Shown one piece after another: positions 12,825 to 25,793 of a DNA stretch of 64,000 nucleotides (the first letter of the stretch is position 1; the number at the start of each line of letters is the position of its first letter). The DNA is taken from assembly GCF_029784155.1 (NCBI RefSeq), contig NW_026598423.1:1-64000 (forward strand). Reading direction: 5' to 3'. This stretch comes from Uranotaenia lowii (lineage: Eukaryota > Arthropoda > Insecta > Diptera > Culicidae). Both the position numbers and the translations under genes were made by a program. Under the pieces are notes generated by a model. That model ran no database searches. It was not told the DNA's origin and saw only the letters and a program-made list of their open reading frames with translations.

Positions 12825-15063
12825 ACCTACACCGAAAAAAATAACATAGTAAAAATTACCATATCCGAGGGTTGAATAAAAAATAAAAGCGGATGGTTTT
12901 ATTTTTGAGTATGTTTATATTTATCTTGGTGGGTTCAAATTACCATGTGTATCAGGCATGGTAAGTTTAACTAAATTTCTGTTTGGATGGTAATGGATAC
13001 AAGTGGTTGTTTCGCCTAAACTAGGTTCAATTTTACTTTGTCTACTATGGTAATTTGAACATTCCGTGAACCAATATATAGTTTTAACTAACTAAATTTT
13101 AAAATCTAAAATTTAACAAATACAAAACATTTTATCTGCAGATACACCAAAAAAAACATAGTAAAAGTTAAAATAAATTAAAAATGAAAACCAGATGATT
13201 TTTTTTAGTATCGTATATGTTTATTCTAAAAACAAGCTTGAGCTTGAGCTTGAGCTTGAGCTTAGATAAACCGTACATTTCAGTAGTTGCTACTCCGTGA
13301 TTGACAAGAACCATCAAAATTGCACATAGATCCAAATAAATGGGGCTTGGGATTAGCTTACCATTTTCTGTGTGCACGTTTCAAAGGTTCCTTATCTTAA
13401 ATGGTCAATAACGGCGCCGGCCACGTCCTTACGGTTCATCGGGGAAAGGGAAGGATTGTTAGTTCGACTTCCGTTGCTACTAGAGACCGAATACACCTCT
13501 AAATCTCCACGGTCGTCACAGGAAGGGTGGTTTGTTAATGGGAAAGGTATATAAGATCTGGATTCCCTTTGGGAAGGGATGTGATCAAAGCAAAGTTAAA
13601 AATCGTCGCGTCGCACACTATCGAGTACATCGCGTTTTTATACGTCCTAACTAACAATGTACTTAGCACCGGCGTAACTCACTGAATTTTACCGCGCGCT
13701 TAAGACGAGAATTTTATAACGCGTTTCCTAATGTTGTGGATGAAGTATAGTAAGACAATTATTATGAAAATATTTTAATGCTGGTTGGAGTAGCTGAAAC
13801 TTGATAAAAACATGTGCTCATTAAAATACCCGGAAAATGCTAAATACTCGGTACGAATAAATTTAAATATGAAAGAAAATTGATTTTTAACTGGTGGCTA
13901 CTAGCTCCTACTTGCATAGCAGCGGCGACTAGCAAAAGTACAACTATCAAAAGCTTCGCTTGAGAGAACTTCTTTTCGAGCTTACTATACTTATTAGGTA
14001 GTGGGAAAGAGAAAAACAAGATACATAAAATTAAAAAACTCTCGATCCTCCCTTCTCACTCTGCTTCAATTGGAACTGGGGAATCAATCAATCCCGACCA
14101 TATGAAACCATTATGATAGAAAAAGAAGTTAAAAAATGGAAATCTCTCACCGGTATTCTGGTTTTCTGCTGTTGACTGGAAAGGGTTGCTCGCTGCGATT
14201 TCGAAAGTTACATCTAAACATTGGCCTGTTTCGAAATCCAATTGGAATTATTAGCTGTCATCGGGGAGACCATTTAGCACAAAAGTATCAAAGTGGCCTT
14301 TGAAAATTTAGCGAAAGCTTCACCACACCGTTATTAAGCTTTTTAGCACACACGTTTTAGCACAATTACAGCACTTCTTAATTTCATCTGTTCTCTTATT
14401 CTTTTTCGAAACGAACATCGAAAAAAACATCCAAATAACAGCGAATTTAATAAAAATTTGAACGCGATTCAACTTTTTAAGAGAGCAATAACTCATCGCG
14501 CGACCGAAACACTACTTCACGCAAAGAAATTCAGCGTATTTCATCAAATATTAATAAATTTATTGGAGCGGTGAAAACAAACAGTCTAAACATGGCAATG
14601 TTGCCAGCTCTCGAATCTCGAATTATTCTAAAAACAAGCTGGATTAAAATTACCATGTGGTGTATCATACATCCAAGCTTTATCCAGCTGCAAACTTCCA
14701 CGATTAACTGTTTCAGCTCTTCGTTATGACAATCGTCACAATAACTCTATTGTTCTTTTAATTGACAAAATGATAGAATCAAACTTTTTTTATTTCTGGA
14801 TACTATTTTTTATCATATAGTAAAACTTACCAGAAGATTGTCATGATAACCAACACTTTATTGAAACTTCCAAAATGTTGAGTATGGTAAAACTAATCCT
14901 CTTTTAATATTAAGTATTACAATTTTGTTTTTGGTACTCAAAGTTAATAATTAACAAAGGGATTGCTAAAAAAACCAAAAATTTGTTTATATCCACAAAA
15001 TCAACGCATAGTGAAATTAAACATTTTTATTTATTTCAGAATACCATGATATTTTTTCCAGTG
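12825..15063. mobile_element. Possible large non-autonomous element
   Basis: The left end near 12829 (ACACCGAAAAAAATAACATA) and the right end near 15063 (complement reads ACACTGGAAAAAATATCATG) form an imperfect terminal inverted repeat. Inside, words such as TTACCATGTG and AACATAGTAAAA recur at about 12855, 12940, 13160 and 14650. An (AGCTTG)n run lies at 13232-13265, and a GC-richer block without a clear frame lies at 13380-13740. No target-site duplication was found and no transposase. This may be several superimposed insertions. Confidence 0.35.
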
Positions 15064-16910
15064 TGCAAATTGAAAAACTTTCAAACTTAATGATGATAAA
15101 ATTCTTGACGCGAGCTTCCCAAAATAAATTTATTAGGGGAGACAAGGCCATATTTAACGTAAGGTGGCCACAGAACCGGAAAAAAAATCGGAAATTTAAT
15201 CCCAAAACCGCGAAAATTACCAAAAGGAAACCGAAATACAGTTTTGGTTCCAAGATCAGGGATTCAACTCGAAATTCAAATTCATAACTTAAATTCCCAA
15301 GTCAGAACTCAACAGTTGATAAAATATAAATATTCAATTACCTCTAAATTGAAAAAAAAACTTCCTAACTTTACCGGAACCTAGAGTTCAGATCTGCCTC
15401 GAAGAATGAAATAAGAAATTAAAAAAGTCTCTTGAAATTTGTTCAAGTATCGCACATGATTATAATCATAAAAAATGATTGATAGAATCATTATAAAACA
15501 AGCAAATTAAAGCTAAGCATATTTGGACATGTAAAAAAGATGCTAATATGAAAATTTTCCAGTGATAGTTTTTCATTTAAGAGCTAAACACAAGACAATC
15601 ATCTTTACGCACGGCACGGTGTTTTTGTAGCTTAATAATCATAAATTTTACATCGATGAAAATTTGAAACCATCTCCTATCAAACGCACTGTTTGGGAAA
15701 AAACCTTCACGGACTCCTGATCTATTTTTTTTTTTTCAAGTGGTGCTGTCAAAATTTATTGGTCATAATTATCCAGAATATTTCAAATTACACTTTTTGA
15801 AGCTTGAATGTGTTAAGATTCCTTTGACAATTTGCAAAAATTTCGACTGAACTGTTTTCTAATCTGAACCATGACAAAAAATTGAAACAAAATTTAGAAA
15901 AACTCCAGTGAATTTTTTTCCCTTTTTCATGGAGGTTTGTTCTTTTCGATATTTAGAAGACACTTTGTAAATTCTTTAAAAATGTTAAAATGATTCATCA
16001 TTTCATGGCACTTCCCTCAAAGTATATATATTTGTGTTTGTGTGAAGCATTTAAAAAATATCCTTGAATTGAAATGTTGGTAATGGTAATAAACAAAGTC
16101 ACAAAATTATTGCAATAATTTTTTTTTCGATAGCTCAAGGCAACAAAGTTGACGTTTTTCCGTTTGCCGGGGTGTTGAGAGCTGATTTTGACTAATTAGT
16201 TAGAGGGCGACATATCTGAAAATTCAGTTTGATCTTTTTTTCTGCTAACTCTAGTTTTTGAGATTCAAGGGTTAACTTAAGAACTTTTTAGCAACATTTC
16301 AGAACATTTCTAAGATACTAAAATCGAAGCTTTGGACTCAAAGATCCACTTTTTCGAAGACCGCTGAAATTGAAACCTCTTAGTAAACTGGGGCGTCCTT
16401 TAAGTTTATTTATCACAGTCTGGTGGAATATGAAAATTTAAGGATTTTTTGGAATATTTTTTTATCAAAATGAATCAAATTTTTTTTACAAAGCATAAGT
16501 AAACATATATGGGATCGTATGCAGTAGAGAATCTAGAAATGTTTTTTTTAAAACGTGTTATGGCTGGCTACTACAAAAATAACATTGTTCCTTTTTAAAT
16601 TTCTTCAAAATTTGCAATTTCAATTTTACATGCATCAAAATTTTATCTTGAACTTACATATTCATGGGTTCTGAAGTTAAGATTTTTTAAATTGTTTTGG
16701 CCTGGTAATTTAATTCGAGTATCAATTTAATTTGCTAAATTATAAATTACAATTTTACTAGGAATAACGACAAAATTTAATTTATTTATTTTTTCAATAT
16801 TTTTTTCAAAGATAAAAAAATCTATACTGAATTCTAAAGAAAATCTTTTAAACTTTCCTCAACATTTTTAAAACATTGACGCTTATTAGTATTTAAAAAA
16901 TTAATAATAA
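15064..16910. other. AT-rich intergenic, no gene seen
   Basis: No domain, RNA gene or clear transposon boundary recognised. Short frames here are AT-rich chance frames. Confidence 0.45.
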
Positions 16911-16917
16911 GTATAGA

Positions 16918-17707
16918 CACAGAGAACAGACGTACAAGCTAGCCCACGAAACTTGTGTAGAATTTCCAACGACCGTTTTGGACCATTTTTTGTTTTTTTG
17001 GCTCCAGATGTCTCCAAACACACCAGAGAGAACTGTCCAAACCAAACTGAGAAAAAAAAATAAAATTTTGGCCAGTTTTGAACAGGTCGTATGAACTGTT
17101 TGGCATGTTTCAGAAAAATCGTTGTGAAAGTTTCGTAAAACTTTTGTCACGTTGCTTAATAGAAAAATATCTTAAAAGTTATTCGCTATTTTGTTCAAGC
17201 TAGAAGTAATAAATTTTTAACAAAGGGATGCAAAAAACCTATTTGAAAGTAACCCGCTTTGAGATGTCTTGAACCAGTTCTGATGGGTAAGATTGATCGT
17301 CAAGAATATTTCTAATAGACTGGATATAGCCGATTCGTCCTCTAACGATAACCGTTCAAGAAGTACAAAAACTTATTCCAAACTGTTAATAATTTTACCT
17401 GCATCAGAAGTGCAAAAATAAAGGAAGCGAAATTCTGTCCAATCAAAAGTAACTTTTACTGCATTTATCTAGCAATAAATTGAACCCGTCTGTTTTAAAG
17501 AAGCGTTAGTTTAAGAATTAATTTGTTCCTAGGATTACTCTTTTTCGAAAACCGAGCACTTGAAAATTTCACTGTAACTTTTGAACGGCGCAATAGATGG
17601 CACTGGTTCAAGCCAATTTTCAACGTTTTTTTTTTGAAGTCAGCATTTGAAATTTTACACACTTTTTTGAAGATTTTTTGTTCGAGCTTGTACGTCTGTT
17701 CTCTGTG
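16918..17707. mobile_element. DNA transposon, 7-bp direct repeats
   Basis: 790 bp. The left end CACAGAGAACAGACGTACAA is matched by the inverted right end (complement CACAGAGAACAGACGTACAA). GTATAGA at 16911-16917 and again at 17708-17714 is a direct repeat that fits a 7-bp target-site duplication. The arms carry further diverged inverted similarity, but the middle encodes no intact protein. An eighth duplicated base may have mutated, which would make it hAT-like; that is a guess. Confidence 0.7.
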
Positions 17708-17714
17708 GTATAGA

Positions 17715-18149
17715 TAATCAAACAATGCCTAAAACAAGTGTTCGTAACTACCCCGTGTTTAAAAAACATGGGCAATTTTAAACAAGCCTCTGTGAATCAT
17801 TGAGATAAATGTTTAGCAAAAATTTATATTATACTTGAAGATGCATTTATTAGGCCGGAACAAATTTCAAATCCTTCTTTTGTCACTCGGAGTTGGAACA
17901 TCGCGAGGGATTCTTGAATTTGTTCTCGAAATTTACAGTAAATATTTCATACTTTATTTATTTCCCCCTTGGGGTTTTTGGAAATTTCGAAGGGGGGGGG
18001 GGGGGGGGGTTACAAAAGAAGAAATTGATATTTGTTCCAGCCTTATTGACTGTAAACAACCAAATCGATGAAATAATTTGAAAGTTTTGCTATATGCTGA
18101 TGAAATATTGGCATTCATAGTCTGGAAAACCTTGAATTTCATAGTAAAA
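17715..18149. other. Intergenic with poly-G tract
   Basis: No gene. An uninterrupted run of about 19 G lies at 17992-18010. Such runs are unstable and often mis-sized in assemblies. Confidence 0.5.
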
Positions 18150-19840
18150 ATGTTGTGGCCACCTTAAGCAGGACGCTTATTTAACCACGGAAAACAGCTA
18201 TAATATTTCAGCTAGCTATTGTTTCAGCCAATAAAAAAGTCTACTTCCTAACTGGCTGAAACTTGAAAAAGTAGATAACAACGTTCAATAATACATTTCG
18301 AATTTTTTTTTACCAAAAATGAAAATCAGTCACTGTAGAGGCATAAATAATGGCATAAACTCATAAAACACCTCCTGGGCAGTATAAGCACCATTAATCG
18401 GGGCACGATGAAAGTCTTCTGCCGTATAATCTAGCAGCGAATTCAATTCGATGAAGTCAACTGAATTAAAGAGCTACAGTGTGACTAGATTCATCTGATG
18501 ATTTGGCTTATATTAGTAAAGTGTCGGAGAGATATTCAGAGCATCACTCATTTTCAATGAATGTTTCTGATTGCACTTAGCAACGGAACGTACAGCGGTC
18601 GGGTTTTGTTATTGATTGCTACTCGACCTATCCGATCATCGATCGTTCAATTCATCGCTAAAATACAGATCACCTCGCACGATGCTTGCTGTCAAAGCAG
18701 TGCAGCACCATCATCAAATTGGAATCTCACCAATGAGCGATGCATACGGCGAATCGAGTTGGTCTTCGATCAAGAGTGAATGGTTCAGGCAGTGAGTGAG
18801 TGATACATGAATCCGATCATTAGCGAATGTTGTTTGATTTTAAACAAAGCAAATTATTTATTTTTTAATTTTTATAACGTTTTTTAACATCAGTATGAAC
18901 AAAATCAAATTGTAGTTCTGTTTGTGAGGAAAAGATGTTCACTTCCGCCGTGTTTTAAATTTTAACAAGTTCTCTTATTAAATTGTCGTCCGTTACGTTA
19001 AAATTACTGAGAATCTATGGTGTACCGCACAACTGTTTGATTTTTCTCGTCCTGCGAAAAAAAAATTGAATTACAAATAAGTAAGGCAGATACTGAGTGA
19101 GCGACATTTAGAAAGGATCAGTTTGTATCTCACTCATCTCCGATAGGCGATGTTTGCAAAACCGATGCCCCTGAATGATGCGACTCGGTTTGCATTGCTG
19201 AGTGGAGCGCTGATCGAGATTGCATACCAGCCAGGCGAAGCAGTTGCGATAGGCGCTATCCCATTATACAATCAGAATGTTTCCATCAATAAACGCATCC
19301 TGAGTGTTTGTTTTGATTGATTTTCGGAACACTGATTCAGAGGACTCGAGTTCGATTTCTGGTCGTGGCATTTTTTTTTCATTTACCATCCATGATCGAT
19401 GAATTTCGCACTAAATGATGAGTCTCGTTGATCCATCAAAAGGTGGGCTAAATCTTCAGATGTAAAGTAGTCAAGCTGTAGATTTATAATTCAGTTGACT
19501 TTATCGAGTTGAGTTCACTGCTAGATTCTACGGCATAAAATGCTTATCGTGCCTCGATTAATGGTGCTCTGTTCTTTCCGAGTCATCAAGTTAAAGTAAA
19601 AACGCGTTTTTAAATTTATTTTTAGTGAAAAATCAAAAATCTAAAGATGGTGAAAGTTGAGGAAAAATGTGTACATCATGTTGCTGTGCGTATTTTATAG
19701 ATCAAGATGATTTAACACTCATAAGAGCTTATTTTTCGGTGCTTAAAATATTATAATATTTTCGTCACTTGAGAACAACCTAGTTGGTGTTTTTTTTTTT
19801 TTTTTAATATTTATGTAAAGATGATTAGAAGATTAACCAT
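18150..19840. mobile_element. Diverged copy of the 7.6-kb TA element, split by an insert
   Basis: Homologous to 7640-8680, for example GTGGCCACCTTAAG near 18154, CGATGAAGTCAACTGA near 18448, and the matching right-arm stretch at 19440-19780. The tRNA-like part of the left arm is split by a foreign segment at 18541-19334, bounded by the direct repeat ATTCAGA (18534-18540 and 19335-19341). Terminal G-rich ends are lost. The nature of the insert is unclear. Confidence 0.6.
18541..19334. mobile_element. Unclassified insert inside the diverged TA element
   Basis: 794 bp bounded by 7-bp ATTCAGA direct repeats. Inner similarity exists between TCTGATTGCA near its left end and the complement of TACAATCAGA near 19272, suggesting a poorly conserved inverted repeat. 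No recognisable protein. Confidence 0.4.
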
Positions 19841-20860
19841 GATGGAACATCTTTCGCACTAGAGCAATTTGTTTTTTTTTTCAAGAAAATTCTTTCCCAC
19901 GTAACCTTTACCCTTAATACCAAAGGTTGTACATCATCAATCGAATAAAAACAAAAAAAAAACAATCATACCGCCAACCTGTTCTTCGAAAATAAATACC
20001 ATTAACAGCTGTCAATTTCGCACCTTTTGCTAAGTGTCGCCGCATTCCACATCTGGCGCATTCCTGTGCCTATTTTGTGAAACAATTTACCATACTAGAA
20101 ACGTATGTGACGAAAACGGCAGCAAAAGCTTGAGAAAAGTTTGCGAAAGTGATTGATTGGTATAAAAACTTTACATACCAAAATATGTCATAAAAAAAAA
20201 GTAAACACAGACTGAACAAACGAAAATTTGAAACGCATTCTCGATAATAATATACTAGTAAATGATCACCTAATCTGTGTCCTTTTAAAACGCATTACAA
20301 TAATTAACAGCTGCTGATCAGTTTAACCGAATCCGATTTCGTTACCGCATTTCTCTTTTATCGTGTCTAGTTGGAAACAAACCAAGTTTCGCGCCAATGT
20401 AAAAGTTGAAACGAAGTGTACCTAATTGTAACAACAACGACGCTCATAATCGCTGATTAATGACACACATTAATGTCATGAAAACTTCCTCAATTTCCAT
20501 ACGCATAACGCAAATTTATTCGAAATGACCCCCCTACGCTTTTTTTTCGTAATAACTTAATGAACTGAACCGGTATCTCGGTTGCCTCTGATGTGTTTGA
20601 TTGAAGTTACTAGGTGAAACTAAAACGCACTTCGCTACTAGGCACAAAGTGGTGGCGAGCGACAGATTGTCTAGCAGAATTCTGATCTGGCAGCTGTCTA
20701 CTTACTAACATCGCGAATTCATTAATTGGTCGAGGGTGTGGGGGTTTTTCTAGTTTTTACTTATTTTTCATCTGGCCCGGAGCGAAATTTTTCTAGTCGC
20801 TGCCCTTTAATTTAACACCTGTTGTTGGTGGGTTGGCGTAGAAATTGCTCAAGGATGTTG
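19841..20860. other. Intergenic, no gene seen
   Basis: AT-rich, with a few GC-richer pieces around 20030-20110 and 20600-20870. No recognisable gene or transposon boundary. Confidence 0.4.
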
Positions 20861-20868
20861 TGAATTAG

Positions 20869-21543
20869 TAGGGTTACCATATCCTGCAACGCCAAAAAGA
20901 GTACATTAAGAAATATTTTCAAAATTGTAAAAACAAACGCCATTCATTCAAAACCATGATGTTTTAGATCATCATTTATTGCAAGTTATGCGAATTAATT
21001 GTAAATGCTCAGTTGGATTATTCAAAGTTTTCGATTTTATACTGAGAAAATACACCAAAGTTGATAACAAAAACAGAATTTAAAAAAAAGCTTTTTGGAG
21101 GCGTATTTTTTCACTCTTTAAACACATTTTTGCTGATTCGTCTGCTATTGATTTGTGCACTATGCTTTTAAGTAAGTTGTAGTTATGCATATTGCCTACT
21201 GTTTAGGAGTTCGTTGCATACTCAAAGGCGCTAATTTTAAACGAAAAATCCATATTGAAATCGTGAATGTACTCATTATTTCTTCATTAGAAATCCATCC
21301 TCTGAAACATTTAACAAAAGAAGCAAAACTGAAGTGTTGTGCAACGAATGCTTAAGAAGTTGGATATTTTGTACTTATAGTATGTTAACTTATACAATAA
21401 GTTTACTTATATGATTAAATTTCATTTTTTCCTTTCACCAAAAAAGAGTACATTTGGTAAAATTTTACAAAAAGAAGAGTACGCTCATTTTTCGATCGAA
21501 AAAGAGTACATGTACTCTTAAAAGAGTACGTATGGTATCCCTA
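20869..21543. mobile_element. hAT-type non-autonomous element
   Basis: 675 bp. The termini TAGGGTTACCATA and TATGGTATCCCTA are inverted repeats with one mismatch. They are flanked by a perfect 8-bp target duplication, TGAATTAG (20861-20868 and 21544-21551). An AAAAGAGTACRT word recurs near both ends. The 8-bp duplication and short TAGGG termini fit the hAT superfamily. No transposase remains. Confidence 0.85.
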
Positions 21544-21747
21544 TGAATTAGGGTAGGTTTTTTTTTTTATTAGAATTGGAAGCAGAATGGCCATTGGTAG
21601 TATTTTTTTTTTTTACTGAGGTTAAATAAATACCTGAAATATTTTTCCCGAAATTTTGTTCAAGTTGTATTAAAAAATGGCCAGATTCTTGGAAAGGGCA
21701 TTTTGAGTTCAATGATTAAAGGTGGATGAGAGTAGTCAATCAAGCTA

Positions 21748-21771
21748 AGCTAAGCTAAGCTAAACTGCCAG
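21748..21771. repeat. (AGCTA)n microsatellite
   Basis: Four to five copies of AGCTA, not associated with a gene. Confidence 0.7.
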
Positions 21772-21941
21772 ACAATTGTTGGAAAAAATGTTTTTAGAAC
21801 AACGCCAAATTTGTTGTTAACTTGTTAAATTATTAACTTCTTTACAAAGCGAAAAAGAAGCAGATTGAAAGTCTATTTTAAAATTTTGAAGGCTATTAAA
21901 ACAGTCTTATCTTGCCTTCTAATTTTTAATAGCGTCTCTTA

Positions 21942-23193
21942 AAGGGTGATACAGTCAAAATTTGGTCAATATCAATTGACGTATTTCTTTCAATTTTTCA
22001 TTTAAATAACCTGAACACCCCTCATTTTGAAGGTGTGTGTGTGTAGAATGTTGCTCCTTTTTTGATTTTGGAATTCACTCTTCAGTTGTCAAAATGCCGT
22101 CCAAGGTAGAAGAGCAACGTATCAAAATTTAGCTCGCGCATCGCGAAAATCCGAGCTACTCGCACGCAAAGCTGGCAAAATAGCTAAAAGTTGCCAAATC
22201 AACCGTTACAAATGTAATTAAAGTGTTTGGGGAACGTTTTTGGACAGCCAGGAAGTCTGGATCCAGGGGAAATCAAAAACCGGAAGCCGCTGAGACGACA
22301 AAGAGAGTTGCCGGTAGTTTCAAGCGAAACCCATAACCTCTCTCTCCGAGACGCCGCAAATAAGCTGGGTGTATCGTCTACAACCGTACATCGAGCCAAA
22401 AAACCAGCCGGACTATCGACTTACAAGAAGGTAGTGACTCCAAATCGCGATGATAAATAAAATACGACGACCAAAGCGCGATCCCGGAAGCTGTACACGA
22501 CGATGCTGACGAAGTTTGACTGCGTGGTAATGGACGACGAAACCTACGTCAAAGCCGACTACAAGCAGCTTCCGGGATAGGAGTTTTATACGGCAAAAGA
22601 AAGAGGAAAGGTAGCAGATATTTCCAACACATGAAACTGTCAAAGTTCGCGAAGGAATATCTGGTTTGGCAAGCCATCTGTACCTGTGGCTTACGTGAAA
22701 GAGTGTTTGAATAAACGTCTGCTGCCTTTCCTGAAGAAACACGGTTGTTCCGTACTGTTTTGGCCGGATTTGGCATCTTGCCATTACGGTAAAAAGGCCA
22801 TGGAGTGGTACGCCGCCAACAACATGCAGGTGGTTCCCAAGGACAAGAACCCTCCCAACACGCCAGAGCTCAGCCCAATTGAGAAATACTGGGCTATTGT
22901 CAAGCGGAACCTAAAGAAGACCAAAAAAACTGCTAAGGACGAGCAGCAGTTCAAGGCAAACTGGCTTTCTGCGGCGAAGAAGGTGGACAAGGTGGCTGTA
23001 CAAAATCTGATGGCAGGGGTTCAGCGTAAGGCCCGGCAATTCGGATTTGGAAAAACGGAAGCCTAGCTGAATATTTTTCCTAAATTTTATACTAATTAAT
23101 CTTGAAAAAGAAATTTAATTTGATTTTTTAAATAAACGATTTCACCGATTTACACGCGTTTTCCCTTGACCAAATTTTGACCGTATCACCCTT
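21942..23193 (+). mobile_element. Tc1/mariner element, DD37E type
   Basis: 1252 bp, flanked by TA at 21940-21941 and 23194-23195. Both ends begin AAGGGTGATACRGTCAAAAT in inverted orientation, with one difference (A versus G) in about 28 bp. The body encodes a transposase of the type with 37 residues between the second aspartate and the glutamate, known from mosquitoes. The ends are nearly intact but the gene is broken, so this copy is inactive. It may still be a substrate for an active relative. Confidence 0.9.
22094..23066 (+). pseudogene. DD37E transposase pseudogene
   Basis: The start codon at 22094 begins MPSKVEEQRIKI and is followed at once by TAG (22130). Further reading needs frame changes. 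A helix-turn-helix stretch is visible at 22227-22460 (SLRDAANKLGVSSTTVHRAK). The first catalytic aspartate lies in VMDDETYVKADY near 22530. The C-terminal third, 22686-23066, is open: WPDLASCHYG carries the second aspartate and PELSPIEKYW the glutamate, with 37 residues between them. This is the DD37E spacing of mosquito Tc1/mariner-like transposases. Sequence between the catalytic blocks, around 22640-22700, appears shortened. In an intact copy the enzyme would act in the nucleus, binding the terminal repeats and inserting at TA. The full-length family protein would be about 330-350 residues. This copy cannot make it. Confidence 0.88.
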
Positions 23194-23361
23194 TATAACT
23201 TCTATTGTTTGTCATTTTGAATCGAAAAGCTTCATGATAGTTTTAGTACAATTTCCGCAGTATAGCGTCAGTACAATTTCTTCAGTTATTTCAGTACTTC
23301 TTCCATATAGCTTACGTAGAGCTTCGATATAGCTTCAGTACAGTTTCATATAGTTTCAATA

Positions 23362-24335
23362 GGGGAGAATGAGGATACTTGATCCCTGGGGATACTTGAT
23401 TCCTTAGCTATATCTCGAAACTGGAATGTTTTACAAAGATCAAATGTTCTAGAAAAATGTGCCAAAATGAGCAAAATAACAATGCTTGTAGTTTAAAATT
23501 TTTTAACAAAATAATTGTTTGAGTAATTGAACTTTGTTTGAAAAATTTCACAAAATGTATCTTGAAGATCTTTTTTCATCACTTCAAAATGTTCCTTACA
23601 TGGGAAAATTATGAAAAAAATATTTGTTCCAATGTATCAATCGTTCGAGCGTAAAATGAACTTCATAATGCCATATTTTCAAAGCAAAGGAAAACTCTCA
23701 ACTTTTTTCAGAAAAAGTTTTCTAAAATGTTGATTATGGGTACAATTGATCCCCTAGAATTGGGTACAATTGATCCCCCTCCCAAACGGCATATTCTTCT
23801 TCTGAATTGATCGTTATGATTGCTGATTACGAAATTACTAATATTTATCCAAAAAATAATATTTATCAAACAATTGTCTGAAGAAAAGAGCAAAAATAAT
23901 TAATTTTCTCTTAACTATAAAAAATAGCGCCTTTAAGTATGCAATGTTATTGGCGTTGAGACAAAGTTATAGAATTTTCTTCTTATGTCTGCTATAAATT
24001 GTGAAATGAGAACAAACATGACCAAAATAGTCAATTAACATTCTATCTTGGGGTTTTGTTTGATTTTTATACAAGGATTAGGGCTTCCTGAATAAAGATC
24101 AAGTCTCCTTCAATAGGGGATCAAGTCTCCCCTAACTTCAGAAAAATCGCAATTTTTTTACTCCCACGAAAATGCTTCTAGTTCATCAACGGGTTCAAGT
24201 ATCGTTCTTATTTTTGGAGCATAGAAATTTGAAGTAACAAGCTGTCAGAAAATGTCAAAGACGGCAAGTTGCTAAATTTTTCCAAAAAGATATGGTGAAA
24301 ATAAGAAAAGGGGATCAAGTATCCCCACTCTCCCC
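23362..24335. mobile_element. TA-flanked element inserted in the minisatellite
   Basis: 974 bp between TA at 23360-23361 and 24336-24337. The left end is GGGGAGAATGAGGATACTTG and the right end (complement) is GGGGAGAGTGGGGATACTTG. The word GATACTTGATCCC, or its variant GTACAATTGATCCCC, occurs forward four times in the left half (about 23373, 23390, 23739, 23763). It occurs reversed three times in the right half (about 24098, 24118, 24311). No open frame. It clearly interrupts the 12-bp array. Confidence 0.85.
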
Positions 24336-25793
24336 TATAATTTCAGTACAGCTTCAGTATAACTTCAGAACAGCTTGAGTACAATTTCAGTATAGCTTCA
24401 GTATAGCTTCGATATAGCTTCAGTACAATTTCATATATGTTCAATGTAGCTTCGGTATATCATCAGTATAGCTTCAGTATAGTTTAAGTATAACTTTAGT
24501 ATAGCTTAATTATAGCTTCGGTGCAGCTTCAGTATAGCTTCAAAAGAGCCTTAGTACTGTTTCAGTACAACTTCAATACAGCTTCAGTATAGCTTCAGTA
24601 CAATTTCATATATGTTCAATGTAGCTTCAGTATAGCTTCAGTATAGTTTAAGTATAACTTTAATATAGCTTCAGTATAGCTTCAGTAGAGTTTAATTATA
24701 GCTTCGGTACAGCTTCAGTATAGCTGAAGCTTTTTTGAAGCTATATTGAAGCTTCAAAAGAGCTTCAATATAGCTTCAAAAAAGCTTCAGTAAAGCTTAA
24801 GTATAGCTTCAGTAAAGCTTCAGAATAGCTTCAGTACTGTGTCAGTATAACTTCAATACAGCTTCAGTACAGTTTTAGCATAGCTTCAGAAGAGCTTCAG
24901 TACAATTTCATATATTTCAATGTAGCTTCAGTATAGCTTCGATATAGCTTTGCTATATCTTCAGTATAGTTTAAGTATAACTTTAGTATAGCTTCAGTAT
25001 AGCTTCAGTAGAGTTTAATTATAGCTTCGGCACAGCTTCAGTATAGCTTCAAAAGAGTTTCAAAAGAGCTTCAGTATATCTTCAAAAGAGCTTCATTATA
25101 GCTTCAAAACAGCTTCAGTATAGCTTCAAAAGAGCTTCAGCATAGCTTGAGTATAACTTCAGTACAGCTTCAGTATAGCTTCAGTATAGCTTTTGTACCG
25201 CTTCAGTATAGCTTCAGTATAGTTTAAGTACACATTTAGTATAGCTTCAGTATGGCTTCAATACAGCTTAATTGTAGCTTCGGCGCAGCTTCGGTATAGC
25301 TTTAAAAGAGCTTCAGTATAGCTTCAAAAAAGCTTCAGTATAGCTTCAAAAGAGCTTCAGTATAGCTCAAGTATAACTTCAGTACAATTTCATATATGTT
25401 CGATGTAGCTTCAGTATAGCTTCGATATAGCTTTGGCATATCTTCAGTATAGCTTCAGTATAGTTTAAGTCTAACTTTAGTACAGCTTAGTTATAGCTTC
25501 CGTGGAGCTTCAGTATAGCTTCAAAAGAGCTTCAAAAGAACTTCAGTATAGCTTCAAAAGAGCTTCAGTACAGCTTCAGTATAGCTTCAAAAGAGCTTCA
25601 GTACAGCTTCAGTATAGCTTCAGTATAGCTTCAAAAGAGCTTCAGCTTCAGTATAGCTTCAGTATAGCTTAAGTATAGCTTCAGCTTCAGTATAGCTTCA
25701 GCTTCAGTATAGCTTCAGCTTCAGTATAGCTTGAGCTTCAGTATAGCTTCAGCTTCAGTATAGCTTCAGCTTCAGTATAGCTTCAGTATAGCT

